From Tidjanibacter massiliensis (GTDB taxonomy: Bacteria > Bacteroidota > Bacteroidia > Bacteroidales > Rikenellaceae), in assembly GCF_900104605.1 (NCBI RefSeq), contig NZ_LT629960.1, positions 1,302,001 through 1,366,000 on the forward strand: a stretch of 64,000 nt of DNA. Reading direction: 5' to 3'. This document shows positions 55,450-63,829 of this stretch, in pieces (position 1 is the stretch's first letter; the number at the start of each line of letters is the position of its first letter). The notes below the pieces were generated by a model. That model saw only the letters and a program-made list of their open reading frames with translations, was not told where the DNA came from and made no database searches. Made by a program: the position numbers and the translations under genes.

Positions 55450-56313
55450 ATGTACAAGGCAAAGATAACCCGAGAACACCGGACGGCATTCATCATCCTC
55501 TGCGACCGCTCCGGCTCCATGGCCGAAGAGACACGGTTCGGCGGGCAGGTCATGCGAAAGGCCGAAGCGGTCGCCTGCATCATCAACATGCTGCTCGGCG
55601 AACTCATCCACCGCTCCCGGCGCGACGACGGAATAAGGGATTACTTCGACATCGCCGTTCTCGGATACTCCGGCAGCGGAGTGCAGCCCTTGCTCCCCGC
55701 CGGCGACCGGGAACGGTTCATCGGCATCGGCGACCTCGTCCGTCTGCCTGCGCCGGTGCAGCAGCGCCGTATGCTGCGCACGCTGCCCGGCGGAAGACAG
55801 ACGGCGGTGGAAATCGGACAGCGGCAGTGGATAACCCCCGAAGCGAACGGCGACACCCCCATGTGCAGAGCACTGTCGGCAGCCGCCGTACTGGCAGGAG
55901 CGTGGTGTGCCGTCCCCCGCAACCGCGACAGCTTTCCGCCCATCGTCCTCAACATCACCGACGGCGAAGCTTCCGATGCCACGCCGCAAACCCTGCTCGC
56001 CGAAGCCGGCAGCATCAAATCCGTCGCCACACGCGACGGGAATGTCCTTCTTTTCAACATCCACCTGGCCGGAAGCGGCACGCAGACCTCCGCACAGTGC
56101 TTCCCCTCGAACAGGGAGGAACTCCCCTACATCCGGTATGCCGACCTGCTCTACGACATGTCGAGCGAGCTACCCGCCTGTTACGACGACCTGATACTCG
56201 CCTCGCGCCCCGGAGCCTGCCCGCCGTTCCGGGCGGTCGGCTACAACTGTCCCGTGGAAGAGCTCTTCGCCATGCTGGCCATCGGTACGGCCAGCTCCTC
56301 CTTCGTGATATGA
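55450..56313 (+). CDS. VWA-domain protein, TerY-like (operon gene 2)
   Basis: A 287-residue von Willebrand factor A protein without membrane segments. The full metal-ion-dependent adhesion site is visible: D-R-S-G-S-M (Asp19, Ser21, Ser23), Thr136 in N-G-D-T-P-M and Asp171 in N-I-T-D-G-E. The layout resembles TerY/YegL-type VWA proteins that bind partner proteins through Mg. M-Y-K-A-K-I-T at 55450 is the preferred start. An in-frame ATG at 55370 would add 27 residues with low similarity to VWA folds. It lies 140 bases after gene 1, and its stop overlaps the ATG of gene 3 (ATGA), so genes 2 and 3 are translationally coupled. Confidence 0.86.
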   Translation: MYKAKITREHRTAFIILCDRSGSMAEETRFGGQVMRKAEAVACIINMLLGELIHRSRRDDGIRDYFDIAVLGYSGSGVQPLLPAGDRERFIGIGDLVRLPAPVQQRRMLRTLPGGRQTAVEIGQRQWITPEANGDTPMCRALSAAAVLAGAWCAVPRNRDSFPPIVLNITDGEASDATPQTLLAEAGSIKSVATRDGNVLLFNIHLAGSGTQTSAQCFPSNREELPYIRYADLLYDMSSELPACYDDLILASRPGACPPFRAVGYNCPVEELFAMLAIGTASSSFVI

Positions 56314-57809
56314 CGCGACCGGGTCCGACCATAGCCGCCATCGCCGAAAGCCTGCTCCATCCGCAGGGAAGGTTCCGCAGGCTCTCCGGGGTAACCCCCG
56401 TCACGGACACAAACGGCGTACCCCGCTTCACCGTCACGGCGGAAACGGCGGATTTCGAGGCGGAAGCCGACGGTACGCCCTGTCTGCTCAGGTTCTCCCT
56501 CGGCGAGAATACGCGCCTGCGCCGTAACGCACAGGAACATCCCTTTCCCAAAGGCGGTGAAAGGTTCTTCATCGCCCCCTACGAATACCTGTACGAAGAG
56601 ATGCTCTTCTTCGACGGTACGGGAACCCCGCAACGTACCGACCTTCTGCTCGAACGGCTCCCGCCCGGCGCCCTCCGGCTCCCCGATTTCGTCCGCACCC
56701 ACCTCGACCGTAACGGAGCCTCCATCCTCCGCCGTCTGCTGGAGAGCGTGGCCGAAATGTACCGGACATTCGATGCCGAAGGTATCGTACACGGACACCT
56801 CAAAACGGCCAACATCCTCGTCACTGCCGACGGCCGGCCCACGGCCATCCGCTGTCTCCACAGCCACAGCCGCGACGCCCGAAACGACCGTTCGGCATTG
56901 CTGCGGCTCTCCCTCGCCGTCTATGTTTCGGCCTGTATGCCGCCGCTCTTCCATATGCTGTGGACCTCCCCGACAGCAGAGGCGTGGCTGCCGGCACTCT
57001 TTACACAGGCCGAATTCGACCGGAATACGCCCCTGATACGCATCGCGGCAGCCGCCGCAGCAGACAGTACCCCTCCCCTACACGCGCTTCCGCCGGAACT
57101 GCTCCGGTCACCCGGCCCCGAAGAGACCGCCGCACTGCTCGATACGCTGGCCGCACTGCCCTTCGCCCCCATGCCGTTGTTGGAAGCGCTGCTGGAAACG
57201 GCAGCGAATACCTCCGCTCACGCCACGGCACACGATATCACCGTACCCTACACGGCAACGGAAACAGCCGGCCCGCAGACGATACTCCTCGATACCGAGA
57301 CATGCGAGCACATCGGACGTCCGGCCGACACGGTCGTGCGCTACTGTAAAAACGGCCTGTGGGGATACGCCGACGCGGAACTGCGGCCACTGACAGCTCC
57401 GGTGTTCACCCGGGCGGACGAATTTTACGAAGGCCGGGCCGCCGCGGGAAATACCGGCGGGGTCGGTCTGATAGACCGCAGCGGCGGATTTGTCATGGAA
57501 CCGCGCTTCGAAGCGCTCGAATGGTACGGCGAATGGAACGTGGCGGCGGCCTGCCTTGACGGCGAATGGAATCTCTACGACCGGTGCGGAAAGCGGCTGA
57601 CGGCCTCCGGATACGACTGGATGGCTCCGCCGGCGGAGGGGACGCTCCTTGTCCGGCGCAGGGAGCGGTTCGGGTTCATCGACCTGACCGGCCAACCCGT
57701 CACGGAGCTGCGTTACGAGGAGGCTTTCTCCTTCAGCGACGGCCGGGCACTCGTCCGCACCGGCCATACCGCATACTTCATCGACCGGGAAGGACGACGG
57801 ATAAAATAA
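56310..57809 (+). CDS. Pseudokinase with four WG-type repeats (operon gene 3)
   Basis: A 499-residue paralog of operon gene 1. The N-termini match (A-E-S-L-L-H-P-Q-G-R-F-R-R-L against A-E-S-V-C-H-P-Y-G-R-F-R-T-L). The kinase fold is degenerate: the Lys position is Arg61 (C-L-L-R-F), the catalytic loop is H-G-H-L-K-T-A-N-I-L with His163 in place of Asp, and no DFG is present (A-I-R-C-L-H-S-H-S). It is therefore probably inactive. Residues about 345-499 form WG repeats (N-G-L-W-G-Y-A-D, G-L-I-D-R-S-G, G-E-W-N-L-Y-D-R-C-G, F-G-F-I-D-L-T-G). It starts inside the stop codon of the VWA gene. A scaffold or regulator of gene 1 is the likeliest role. Confidence 0.82.
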   Translation: MTRPGPTIAAIAESLLHPQGRFRRLSGVTPVTDTNGVPRFTVTAETADFEAEADGTPCLLRFSLGENTRLRRNAQEHPFPKGGERFFIAPYEYLYEEMLFFDGTGTPQRTDLLLERLPPGALRLPDFVRTHLDRNGASILRRLLESVAEMYRTFDAEGIVHGHLKTANILVTADGRPTAIRCLHSHSRDARNDRSALLRLSLAVYVSACMPPLFHMLWTSPTAEAWLPALFTQAEFDRNTPLIRIAAAAAADSTPPLHALPPELLRSPGPEETAALLDTLAALPFAPMPLLEALLETAANTSAHATAHDITVPYTATETAGPQTILLDTETCEHIGRPADTVVRYCKNGLWGYADAELRPLTAPVFTRADEFYEGRAAAGNTGGVGLIDRSGGFVMEPRFEALEWYGEWNVAAACLDGEWNLYDRCGKRLTASGYDWMAPPAEGTLLVRRRERFGFIDLTGQPVTELRYEEAFSFSDGRALVRTGHTAYFIDREGRRIK

Positions 57810-58004
57810 CAGCCGACGTACACGGCGGCAACGGACAGGCCCGACGCAAACGGGCTTTCCGGAGACAACACACGCCCGCATTCCGCCCGGCCCGCAGACA
57901 ACCGCCCGCGACAGGCAACCGAAAGAGATATGCCGCAATACGAAAAGAGGGCAAACACACGGAAGATACAGCCCTGCGGCCGGAGCTTTCCGGCTATGCA
58001 GCCG

Positions 58005-58505
58005 TCATTTCTGCCGGGCTATCAGCACCACGGCATTGGCCTCCACCCCCTCCTCGCGGCCGACGAAGCCGAGCCGTTCGGTCGTGGTCGCCTTGACCGA
58101 CACACGAGAAACATCCACGCCCAGCACGCCGGCCAGCCTCCGGCGCATGGCATCGATGTGGGGACGCAGCCGAGGACGCTGCATGGCGATGGTCACATCG
58201 GCATTCACCACACCGAATCCTTCACCGGCCAGCAGTTCCATACACCGTTCCAGCAGCACCATGCTGTCTATCCCGGCATACTCCGCCGCCGTATCCGGAA
58301 AATGGAGCCCGATATCGCCCAGAGCGGCGGCACCGAGCAGGGCATCGCACAGCGCATGCACGGCCACGTCGCCGTCCGAATGGGCCACGCATCCCCTGTC
58401 GTGCTCCAGGTCGACTCCGCAAAGCCTCAGGCGCAGCCCCGGCGCGAGGGCATGCACGTCATAACCGTGCCCCACCCGGAGGCAATCGGCAAAAGTCCTA
58501 TCCAT
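58005..58505 (-). CDS. ispF: 2-C-methyl-D-erythritol 2,4-cyclodiphosphate synthase
   Basis: IspF closes the cyclodiphosphate ring in the non-mevalonate isoprenoid pathway. The 166-residue product has R-V-G-H-G-Y-D-V-H with zinc ligands, H-S-D-G-D-V-A-V-H-A-L-C-D-A-L-L-G, G-D-I-G-L-H-F-P-D-T and V-S-V-K-A-T-T-T-E-R-L-G-F-V-G-R. Length is typical. It lies downstream of and convergent to the kinase-WG operon, and divergent from pepD. ispB at 62822 belongs to the same isoprenoid route but is not linked. Confidence 0.97.
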   Translation of the reverse strand: MDRTFADCLRVGHGYDVHALAPGLRLRLCGVDLEHDRGCVAHSDGDVAVHALCDALLGAAALGDIGLHFPDTAAEYAGIDSMVLLERCMELLAGEGFGVVNADVTIAMQRPRLRPHIDAMRRRLAGVLGVDVSRVSVKATTTERLGFVGREEGVEANAVVLIARQK

Positions 58506-58709
58506 AACAGTCAGTTTGAGGATTGCAAGTTACGCATATTTTCACTATTTTTACATTTCCTTGCCGACGGCGGGAAAAGGCTAAAATCCCGAAACAACAT
58601 ATTAAATGATAATCAAGGCGCTGCACAGGAGCGTGCTGCTCTCCGGCCGGAACACCCCGCCGCAAGAGGCCGGCACCGCATGCCGCAGGGCCGCAAAAAC
58701 GCAAAAGCT

Positions 58710-60161
58710 ATGTCAGAAATCAGCAGGCTCGAACCGAGGGCCGTATGGGAAATCTTCGACGAAATCACTCAGGTTCCCCGACCCTCCAAAAAAGAGGAGA
58801 AAATCATCGCCTACCTGGAAGGGTTCGCCAGAAAACACAGTCTCGACTACAGGAAAGACACGGCCGGCAACATCGTGATGTACAAGAAAGCCACGCCTTC
58901 GATGGCCGGCAAACCCACCGTCGTGCTCCAGAGCCACATGGACATGGTGTGCGAGAAGAACGCCGACGTCGCCTTCGACTTCATGACCGACCCGATACAG
59001 CCCTACATCGACGGCGAATGGGTGAAGGCGCGCGGCACGACGCTCGGTGCCGACGACGGCATCGGCATGGCCACCGCCCTGGCACTCATCACGGCCGAGG
59101 GTGTAGAGCATCCCGACCTCGAAGCGTTATTCACGGTGGACGAGGAGACGGGCCTTACCGGTGCGTTCAACCTCGGCAGCGACATGCTCTCGGGCCGCTA
59201 CCTCATCAACCTCGACTCGGAAGACGACGGCGAGATTTTCATCGGCTGCGCCGGCGGCGTCGATACGGTAGCGACTTTCCGCTACCGCGAAGAACCCGCC
59301 CCGGAAGGGATGACCTGGATGCAGGCCGACATCTCCGGTCTCAAAGGCGGCCATTCGGGCGACAACATCAACGACGGACTCGGCAACTCCAACAAGCTGC
59401 TCACGCGCCTGCTGCTGGCCGGAACGGAACGTATGGACCTGCGTCTGGCCTCGTTCGACGGGGGTAATCTGCGCAACGCCATTCCGCGCGAAGCGCATGC
59501 GGTATTCGGCGTCCCGGCCGGGCAAGCGGACGAGATGCGCCGACTGGCCGGACAGTTCGCCGCGACCTTCGCCGAAGAGTATAAATATACGGACGCGGGC
59601 GTCCGGCTGGAGGTCAGGGAGGCCGGCAAACCGGCGACGGTCATCGATGCCGGCACCCAGCGCTCTCTGCTGCTCGCCCTGCAGGGCGTGGCCAACGGCG
59701 TGCTCGCCATGAGCCGTTCAATGCCTGGCCTCGTGGAAACCTCCACCAACCTCGCATCGGTCAAGTTCGCCGACGGAGGGCGCATCGTCGTGACCTCCTC
59801 GCAGCGTTCCTCGGTGGAGAGCGCCAAGGCCGATGCCGCAGCCACCGTCGGAGCGGCCTTCCGGCTGGCCGGTGCCGAAGTCGAGCACGGCGAAGGTTAT
59901 CCCGGCTGGAACCCCGACCCGTCGAGCCGCCTGCTCCAAATTGCGGAGGCGGCTTACGAACACCTGTTCGGCACACAGCCCAAAGTACGCGCCATCCACG
60001 CGGGGCTGGAGTGTGGACTCTTCCTCGAAAAATATCCGAAGCTCGAAATGATATCGGTCGGCCCGACGCTGCGCGGCGTACACTCGCCCGACGAACGCCT
60101 CGAAATAGCGACCGTAGACAAATTCTGGAAATTCCTTATCGAAATCCTCCGGACGCTCTGA
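58710..60161 (+). CDS. pepD: Aminoacyl-histidine dipeptidase (M20C)
   Basis: PepD cleaves Xaa-His dipeptides and related small peptides in the cytoplasm. The 483-residue product has L-Q-S-H-M-D-M-V-C-E-K and G-A-D-D-G-I-G-M-A metal ligands, T-V-D-E-E-T-G-L-T-G-A with catalytic Glu, G-G-H-S-G-D-N-I and A-I-H-A-G-L-E-C-G. The start at 58710 begins M-S-E-I-S-R-L-E-P. A longer upstream frame reads into the ispF region and has no similarity. A terminator follows at 60185-60219. Confidence 0.95.
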   Translation: MSEISRLEPRAVWEIFDEITQVPRPSKKEEKIIAYLEGFARKHSLDYRKDTAGNIVMYKKATPSMAGKPTVVLQSHMDMVCEKNADVAFDFMTDPIQPYIDGEWVKARGTTLGADDGIGMATALALITAEGVEHPDLEALFTVDEETGLTGAFNLGSDMLSGRYLINLDSEDDGEIFIGCAGGVDTVATFRYREEPAPEGMTWMQADISGLKGGHSGDNINDGLGNSNKLLTRLLLAGTERMDLRLASFDGGNLRNAIPREAHAVFGVPAGQADEMRRLAGQFAATFAEEYKYTDAGVRLEVREAGKPATVIDAGTQRSLLLALQGVANGVLAMSRSMPGLVETSTNLASVKFADGGRIVVTSSQRSSVESAKADAAATVGAAFRLAGAEVEHGEGYPGWNPDPSSRLLQIAEAAYEHLFGTQPKVRAIHAGLECGLFLEKYPKLEMISVGPTLRGVHSPDERLEIATVDKFWKFLIEILRTL

Positions 60162-60184
60162 CGGTTGCGACACGTTCCTATGTC

Positions 60185-60219
60185 AGGGGCCCCGTAATGA
60201 ACGGGGCCCCTGTTTTTTG
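60185..60219 (+). terminator. pepD terminator
   Basis: The arms aggggccccg (60185-60194) and cggggcccct (60202-60211) with loop taatgaa are followed by gttttttg. Confidence 0.92.
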
Positions 60220-60432
60220 CATGTCGATTCGACCCATGCCTGCCGGGACAACGTACCGGCGGACGGTTGCATTCCTCCCCTACATCCCGCATCTTTCCGA
60301 CACTAACGGCCGAACAATGGAATTTACAATTATTTATAATATTGACTTTTATCATCCGAAACGCTAATTTCGCGCCTTGAACACGATTTCCGAGAACCCG
60401 ACCGGCTCTCGTACAGTAACTGATTAAACCTT

Positions 60433-61419
60433 ATGAAAAGATTGTACCTGACAAGCGTATCGGCACTCCTGCTACTGACCGGATGCGAACAACTGCAATC
60501 GCTGCTCGACCGACAAATCAGCGTACCGGACACCTCGCAGCTCATACAAACCGTCTCTGCCGAAAGCACCGAAGGGGAAACCACCATCGACTTCATCACC
60601 CAGGATGCCTGGCAGGCTGCAATATCCCAACCGGGCGAGGAACGCATTCCCGAATGGCTCTCCGTATCGCCCGAAAGCGGGGACGAAGGCGGAACCTACT
60701 CCATGCACATCGCACTGCTTCCAAACGAAAACAACTCGGACCGCACCGCACTCATAACGATTACCTGCGGAAAGGACGAGGTCCAAGCAAGAATCACGCA
60801 AAAAGCGACGGACGACAGCGGAAACGGCACCGGGGACGAAGATGAAGACGAAGACGAAGATTCGCTCATATTTGCCGACGGTACCCCGCAGACCCTGACC
60901 CTCCCCGCAGCAGGCGGCGAAATCGACCTCACATTCTCCGCTTCCGGCCCATGGCAGGCAGAAATAACCGATGGGGTCGAATGGATTGTCCTCTCACAGG
61001 CCGCGGGCGAAGCCGGAGAACACTCCCTCACCGTAACCGTCGCTGAAAACGCAGCCCCGGTACAACGGGCAGCCGAGATTACCTTCACATGCGGCACCTC
61101 CGCAGTAACCATCTTAATTACACAGCAGGCAACGGAAACCATCACATTTCCGGACGGTACCCCGCAGACCCTGACCCTCCCCGCAGCAGGCGGCGAAATC
61201 GACCTCACATTCTCCGCTTCCGGCCCATGGCAGGCAGAAATAACCGATGGGGTCGAATGGATTGTCCTCTCACAGGCCGCGGGCGAAGCCGGAGAACACT
61301 CCCTCACCATAACCGTCGCTGAAAACGCAGCCCCAGTACAACGGGCAGCCGAGATTACCTTCACATGCGGCACCTCCGCAGTAACCTTCTCAATTACACA
61401 GCAGGCTGCGGAAATATAA
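60433..61419 (+). CDS. BACON lipoprotein with duplicated domain
   Basis: A 328-residue lipoprotein. The signal peptide ends L-L-L-L-T-G-C (Cys 18). A first BACON-like domain covers about 25-125, then an acidic linker D-E-D-E-D-E-D-E-D. Two almost identical 92-residue BACON domains follow (F-A/P-D-G-T-P-Q-T-L-T-L-P-A-A-G-G, W-Q-A-E-I-T-D-G-V-E-W-I, ending F/L-I-T-Q-Q-A). The repeat unit is 276 bases with only a few differences between copies. The protein is predicted to be surface-anchored. A TAATTTCG element at 60365-60372 may be its -7 box. No catalytic motif is visible. Confidence 0.88.
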   Translation: MKRLYLTSVSALLLLTGCEQLQSLLDRQISVPDTSQLIQTVSAESTEGETTIDFITQDAWQAAISQPGEERIPEWLSVSPESGDEGGTYSMHIALLPNENNSDRTALITITCGKDEVQARITQKATDDSGNGTGDEDEDEDEDSLIFADGTPQTLTLPAAGGEIDLTFSASGPWQAEITDGVEWIVLSQAAGEAGEHSLTVTVAENAAPVQRAAEITFTCGTSAVTILITQQATETITFPDGTPQTLTLPAAGGEIDLTFSASGPWQAEITDGVEWIVLSQAAGEAGEHSLTITVAENAAPVQRAAEITFTCGTSAVTFSITQQAAEI

Positions 61420-61428
61420 ATTGCTCGC
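60877..61428 (+). repeat. Tandem 276-bp direct repeat (two copies)
   Basis: Copy 1 begins at 60877 and copy 2 at 61153, with period 276 bases (92 codons). Only scattered single-base differences separate them, for example ctcaccgtaacc against ctcaccataacc and gccccggtaca against gccccagtaca. Copy 2 runs past the last codons of the gene. Confidence 0.9.
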
Positions 61429-61628
61429 CATCGAAACGACTTCCAGCTAAACGCTCCTGCACATCCACCGATATCAGCACACGATACGGCCTGGTCGTTA
61501 CGGTCGGAGAGCGGAATGAACGCTGTCGTCCGACCGTAGTCATCGAATTTCCTGCTATCCGTCCCCAAAATACGCTCCGATTTTTACATCGGGCAACTAC
61601 CGAACGGACCTTTTTCCCCGATTTTCCA

Positions 61629-61636
61629 TATCTTTG
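61629..61636 (+). promoter_or_regulatory. Promoter -7 box of the nucleotidyltransferase-like gene
   Basis: TATCTTTG lies 22 bases ahead of the ATG at 61659. Confidence 0.78.
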
Positions 61637-61658
61637 CGCCCCGCAAAAAGCAACGACA

Positions 61659-62246
61659 ATGGAAGATTACAGAAAGATGGCCGAAGCCAATCAGCGACGG
61701 GGCCGGGAGATAATCGCCGAAACGCAGCTGGTCGAAAGCTGGGAGGCAATCGGAGCACAGGCGAACCTCATCGGCAGCCTCTCCACGGGGCTGATGATGA
61801 AGAAGCTGGACATCGACATGCACGTCTACACCGATACGCTGTCGATAAAGGAGAGTTTCCGGGCGGCGGCCCGAATCGCCTCGCATCCGGGCATCGTCCG
61901 GATGGAATACACCAATCTCATCGACACCGAAGAGGAGTGCATCGAATGGCACGCCGCCTACCGCGACCGGGACGGACGCATGTGGAAAATGGACATGATA
62001 CACATCCGGCGCGGTTCGGCCTACGATGGCTTCGCCGAACGCATGGCCTCACGCATCGGCGCCGTCCTGACCGAAGAGACGCGCGACGCCATTCTGCGGC
62101 TCAAATACGAAACCCCCGACACGGAGTCCGTCATCGGAGCGGAATATTACGCGGCAGTACTCTCCGGCGGAGTGAGGGATTATGCCGGCCTCACGGCCTG
62201 GCGCGAGGCGCACCGCGGCGACAGCCTCATCGGCTGGCTGCCCTGA
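61659..62246 (+). CDS. Nucleotidyltransferase-like protein of unknown function
   Basis: A 195-residue soluble protein. The segment L-I-G-S-L-S-T-G-L-M-M-K-K-L-D-I-D-M-H-V-Y resembles the nucleotidyltransferase signature G-S-x(n)-D-x-D, and K-M-D-M-I-H could supply the third acidic residue. The C-terminal half is helical and charged and ends W-L-P. No domain of known substrate is recognisable. It is monocistronic behind a clear TATCTTTG promoter. Alternatives are a small-molecule or tRNA-modifying NTase-fold enzyme, or a degenerate family member. Confidence 0.75.
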   Translation: MEDYRKMAEANQRRGREIIAETQLVESWEAIGAQANLIGSLSTGLMMKKLDIDMHVYTDTLSIKESFRAAARIASHPGIVRMEYTNLIDTEEECIEWHAAYRDRDGRMWKMDMIHIRRGSAYDGFAERMASRIGAVLTEETRDAILRLKYETPDTESVIGAEYYAAVLSGGVRDYAGLTAWREAHRGDSLIGWLP

Positions 62247-62821
62247 CGGGCCGCCCCTCCGCGACGGAGAGCATCCCCGCACATCCGGTCCGGCAGCACC
62301 CGCCCCCGGCAAGCGGCATTGTCTTTCTCTCTAACCATCCCGCACAGCGATTCGAACGCGGCAACACATCTTGCCATATCGGTATCGACCGCATGCCGCC
62401 GCAACCTCCTGACCATTCCCCGTAAGTCCGTCTCACTGCGCCGACCGGCACCCCCGGAAACGCCATCCCCAAGCATACCGCAGCCTGCCACACGCCCCAT
62501 ATACCCCATCCGATACGGGACTGCTCCCGACAGACACGCCTCCCGCCGCGCGTATCATTACGACCGGCCGACCGTAACCGACGGACATACTCCGGCATCT
62601 GTCAGCGGAATCCTCCACCCGACCGCAAAGTCACTCCGCGCAGCGACACATTGCAGGACGACAAACGCCCCACGGCGTATGACAATGACCGGAAAACGCC
62701 GGACATCACCACAAAAAGCAACGAACCTGCACAGGGCACCCCGTCACAGAAGAAGAAACAAAAACGGAAAATTCAAGGATTCAGGACGAATACGGCTCCG
62801 CCGAAAAAAGGAATCCGCCGG
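62247..62821. other. Gap between nucleotidyltransferase-like gene and ispB
   Basis: These 575 bases lie between convergent genes. Several overlapping open frames occur on both strands but are Arg/Pro/Ser-rich with no family motif. I see no hairpin with a T-run and no gene. Confidence 0.4.
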
Positions 62822-63802
62822 TTACCGCTCCCGGTCGCCGATGTAGTCGCAGAGCAGTTCGAGCGAACGGCGGTAAACGGAATCGGGATAGGTGACAATG
62901 ATGCTGCGAGCCCGCCCGAGGTACTCCTCCATGACACTCTCGGCGGCCTCGATACCCCCTTCGCGGCGGACGAACGACGAGATTTCTTCGATAAGCCCGG
63001 GATTTTCGCCCGCAGCTTTCACTTTCTCCATGATGCGTGCTCGTTCTTCGTCGCCGCACCGTTCGAAAATGGCTATCAGCGGAAGCGTGACCTTCCCTTC
63101 GCGCAGGTCGGCGCAGGAGGACTTGCCGGTCTGTTCGGAGGGTGCATAATCGAGGATATCGTCCTTAATCTGAAAGGCCATCCCCAAATCAAGTCCTATC
63201 TGACGGGCCATCCCCACCTCCGTGGCAGCAGCCCCCGCAGCCATGGCTCCCGCGCCGCTGCTGACCCCCATCAAGATAGCCGTTTTCTTGAAGATGATGT
63301 CGAGGTATGCCTCGCGCGAGACGCGGCGGCTACCGTTGAGCTCGCTCTGAATGAGCTCGCCCTCAACAAGTTCGGAAATGCCGGCCGTAATATAGGATAC
63401 GATGTCGAACTGGGCACTCTGCATGCCGAGCGAATAGCTCCGTGCGAGGATATAATCGCCGGAAAGCACCGAAACGCGCGCGTCCCATCGGTGATGCACC
63501 GTAGGCTTGCCGTGGCGCGTATCGGAACCGTCCACCACGTCGTCGTGAACGAGCGAGGCGTTGTGTATCATCTCCACCATCAGGGCGGCCAGATAGGCCC
63601 GCTTGCCGATTCCGAACCGGGAATGGATACCGGCACAGAGAAAGACCAGCAAGGGCCGGATACCCTTGCCGCGCGAAGAGACGATATAATCCATGATGCC
63701 CGCGACGAACCTGTTGTCGCTGTACAGGGCCCGTTTCATGAACTCCTCATACTCCCCGAACACCTTTTCGAGCGGTTCCCTTATTTCACTCAACCTATCC
63801 AT
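62822..63802 (-). CDS. ispB: Polyprenyl diphosphate synthase
   Basis: A 326-residue trans-isoprenyl diphosphate synthase that extends farnesyl diphosphate for the menaquinone side chain. The first Asp-rich motif is H-D-D-V-V-D-G-S-D (DDxxD), the second is F-Q-I-K-D-D-I-L-D-Y, and G-K-G-I-R-P is present near the N-terminus. The residues before the first motif (M-I-H-N-A-S-L-V-H) are small, consistent with a long-chain product. The start at 63802 fits a TACCTTTG box at 63822-63829. Possibly octaprenyl or longer. Exact chain length is not determined. Confidence 0.92.
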   Translation of the reverse strand: MDRLSEIREPLEKVFGEYEEFMKRALYSDNRFVAGIMDYIVSSRGKGIRPLLVFLCAGIHSRFGIGKRAYLAALMVEMIHNASLVHDDVVDGSDTRHGKPTVHHRWDARVSVLSGDYILARSYSLGMQSAQFDIVSYITAGISELVEGELIQSELNGSRRVSREAYLDIIFKKTAILMGVSSGAGAMAAGAAATEVGMARQIGLDLGMAFQIKDDILDYAPSEQTGKSSCADLREGKVTLPLIAIFERCGDEERARIMEKVKAAGENPGLIEEISSFVRREGGIEAAESVMEEYLGRARSIIVTYPDSVYRRSLELLCDYIGDRER

Positions 63803-63821
63803 GCCGTTCCGACCGAACGCA

Positions 63822-63829
63822 CAAAGGTA
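63822..63829 (-). promoter_or_regulatory. ispB promoter -7 box
   Basis: The minus strand reads TACCTTTG, 19 bases ahead of the ispB start. Confidence 0.75.

Noticed and set aside
60877-61428. CRISPR-like or non-coding repeat array
   Set aside because: The repeat is in frame within a lipoprotein gene, has a 276-base unit and only two copies with no spacers.
62319-62846. Open frames between the nucleotidyltransferase-like gene and ispB
   Set aside because: Several overlapping frames on both strands have low-complexity Arg/Ser/Pro products and no promoter or motif.
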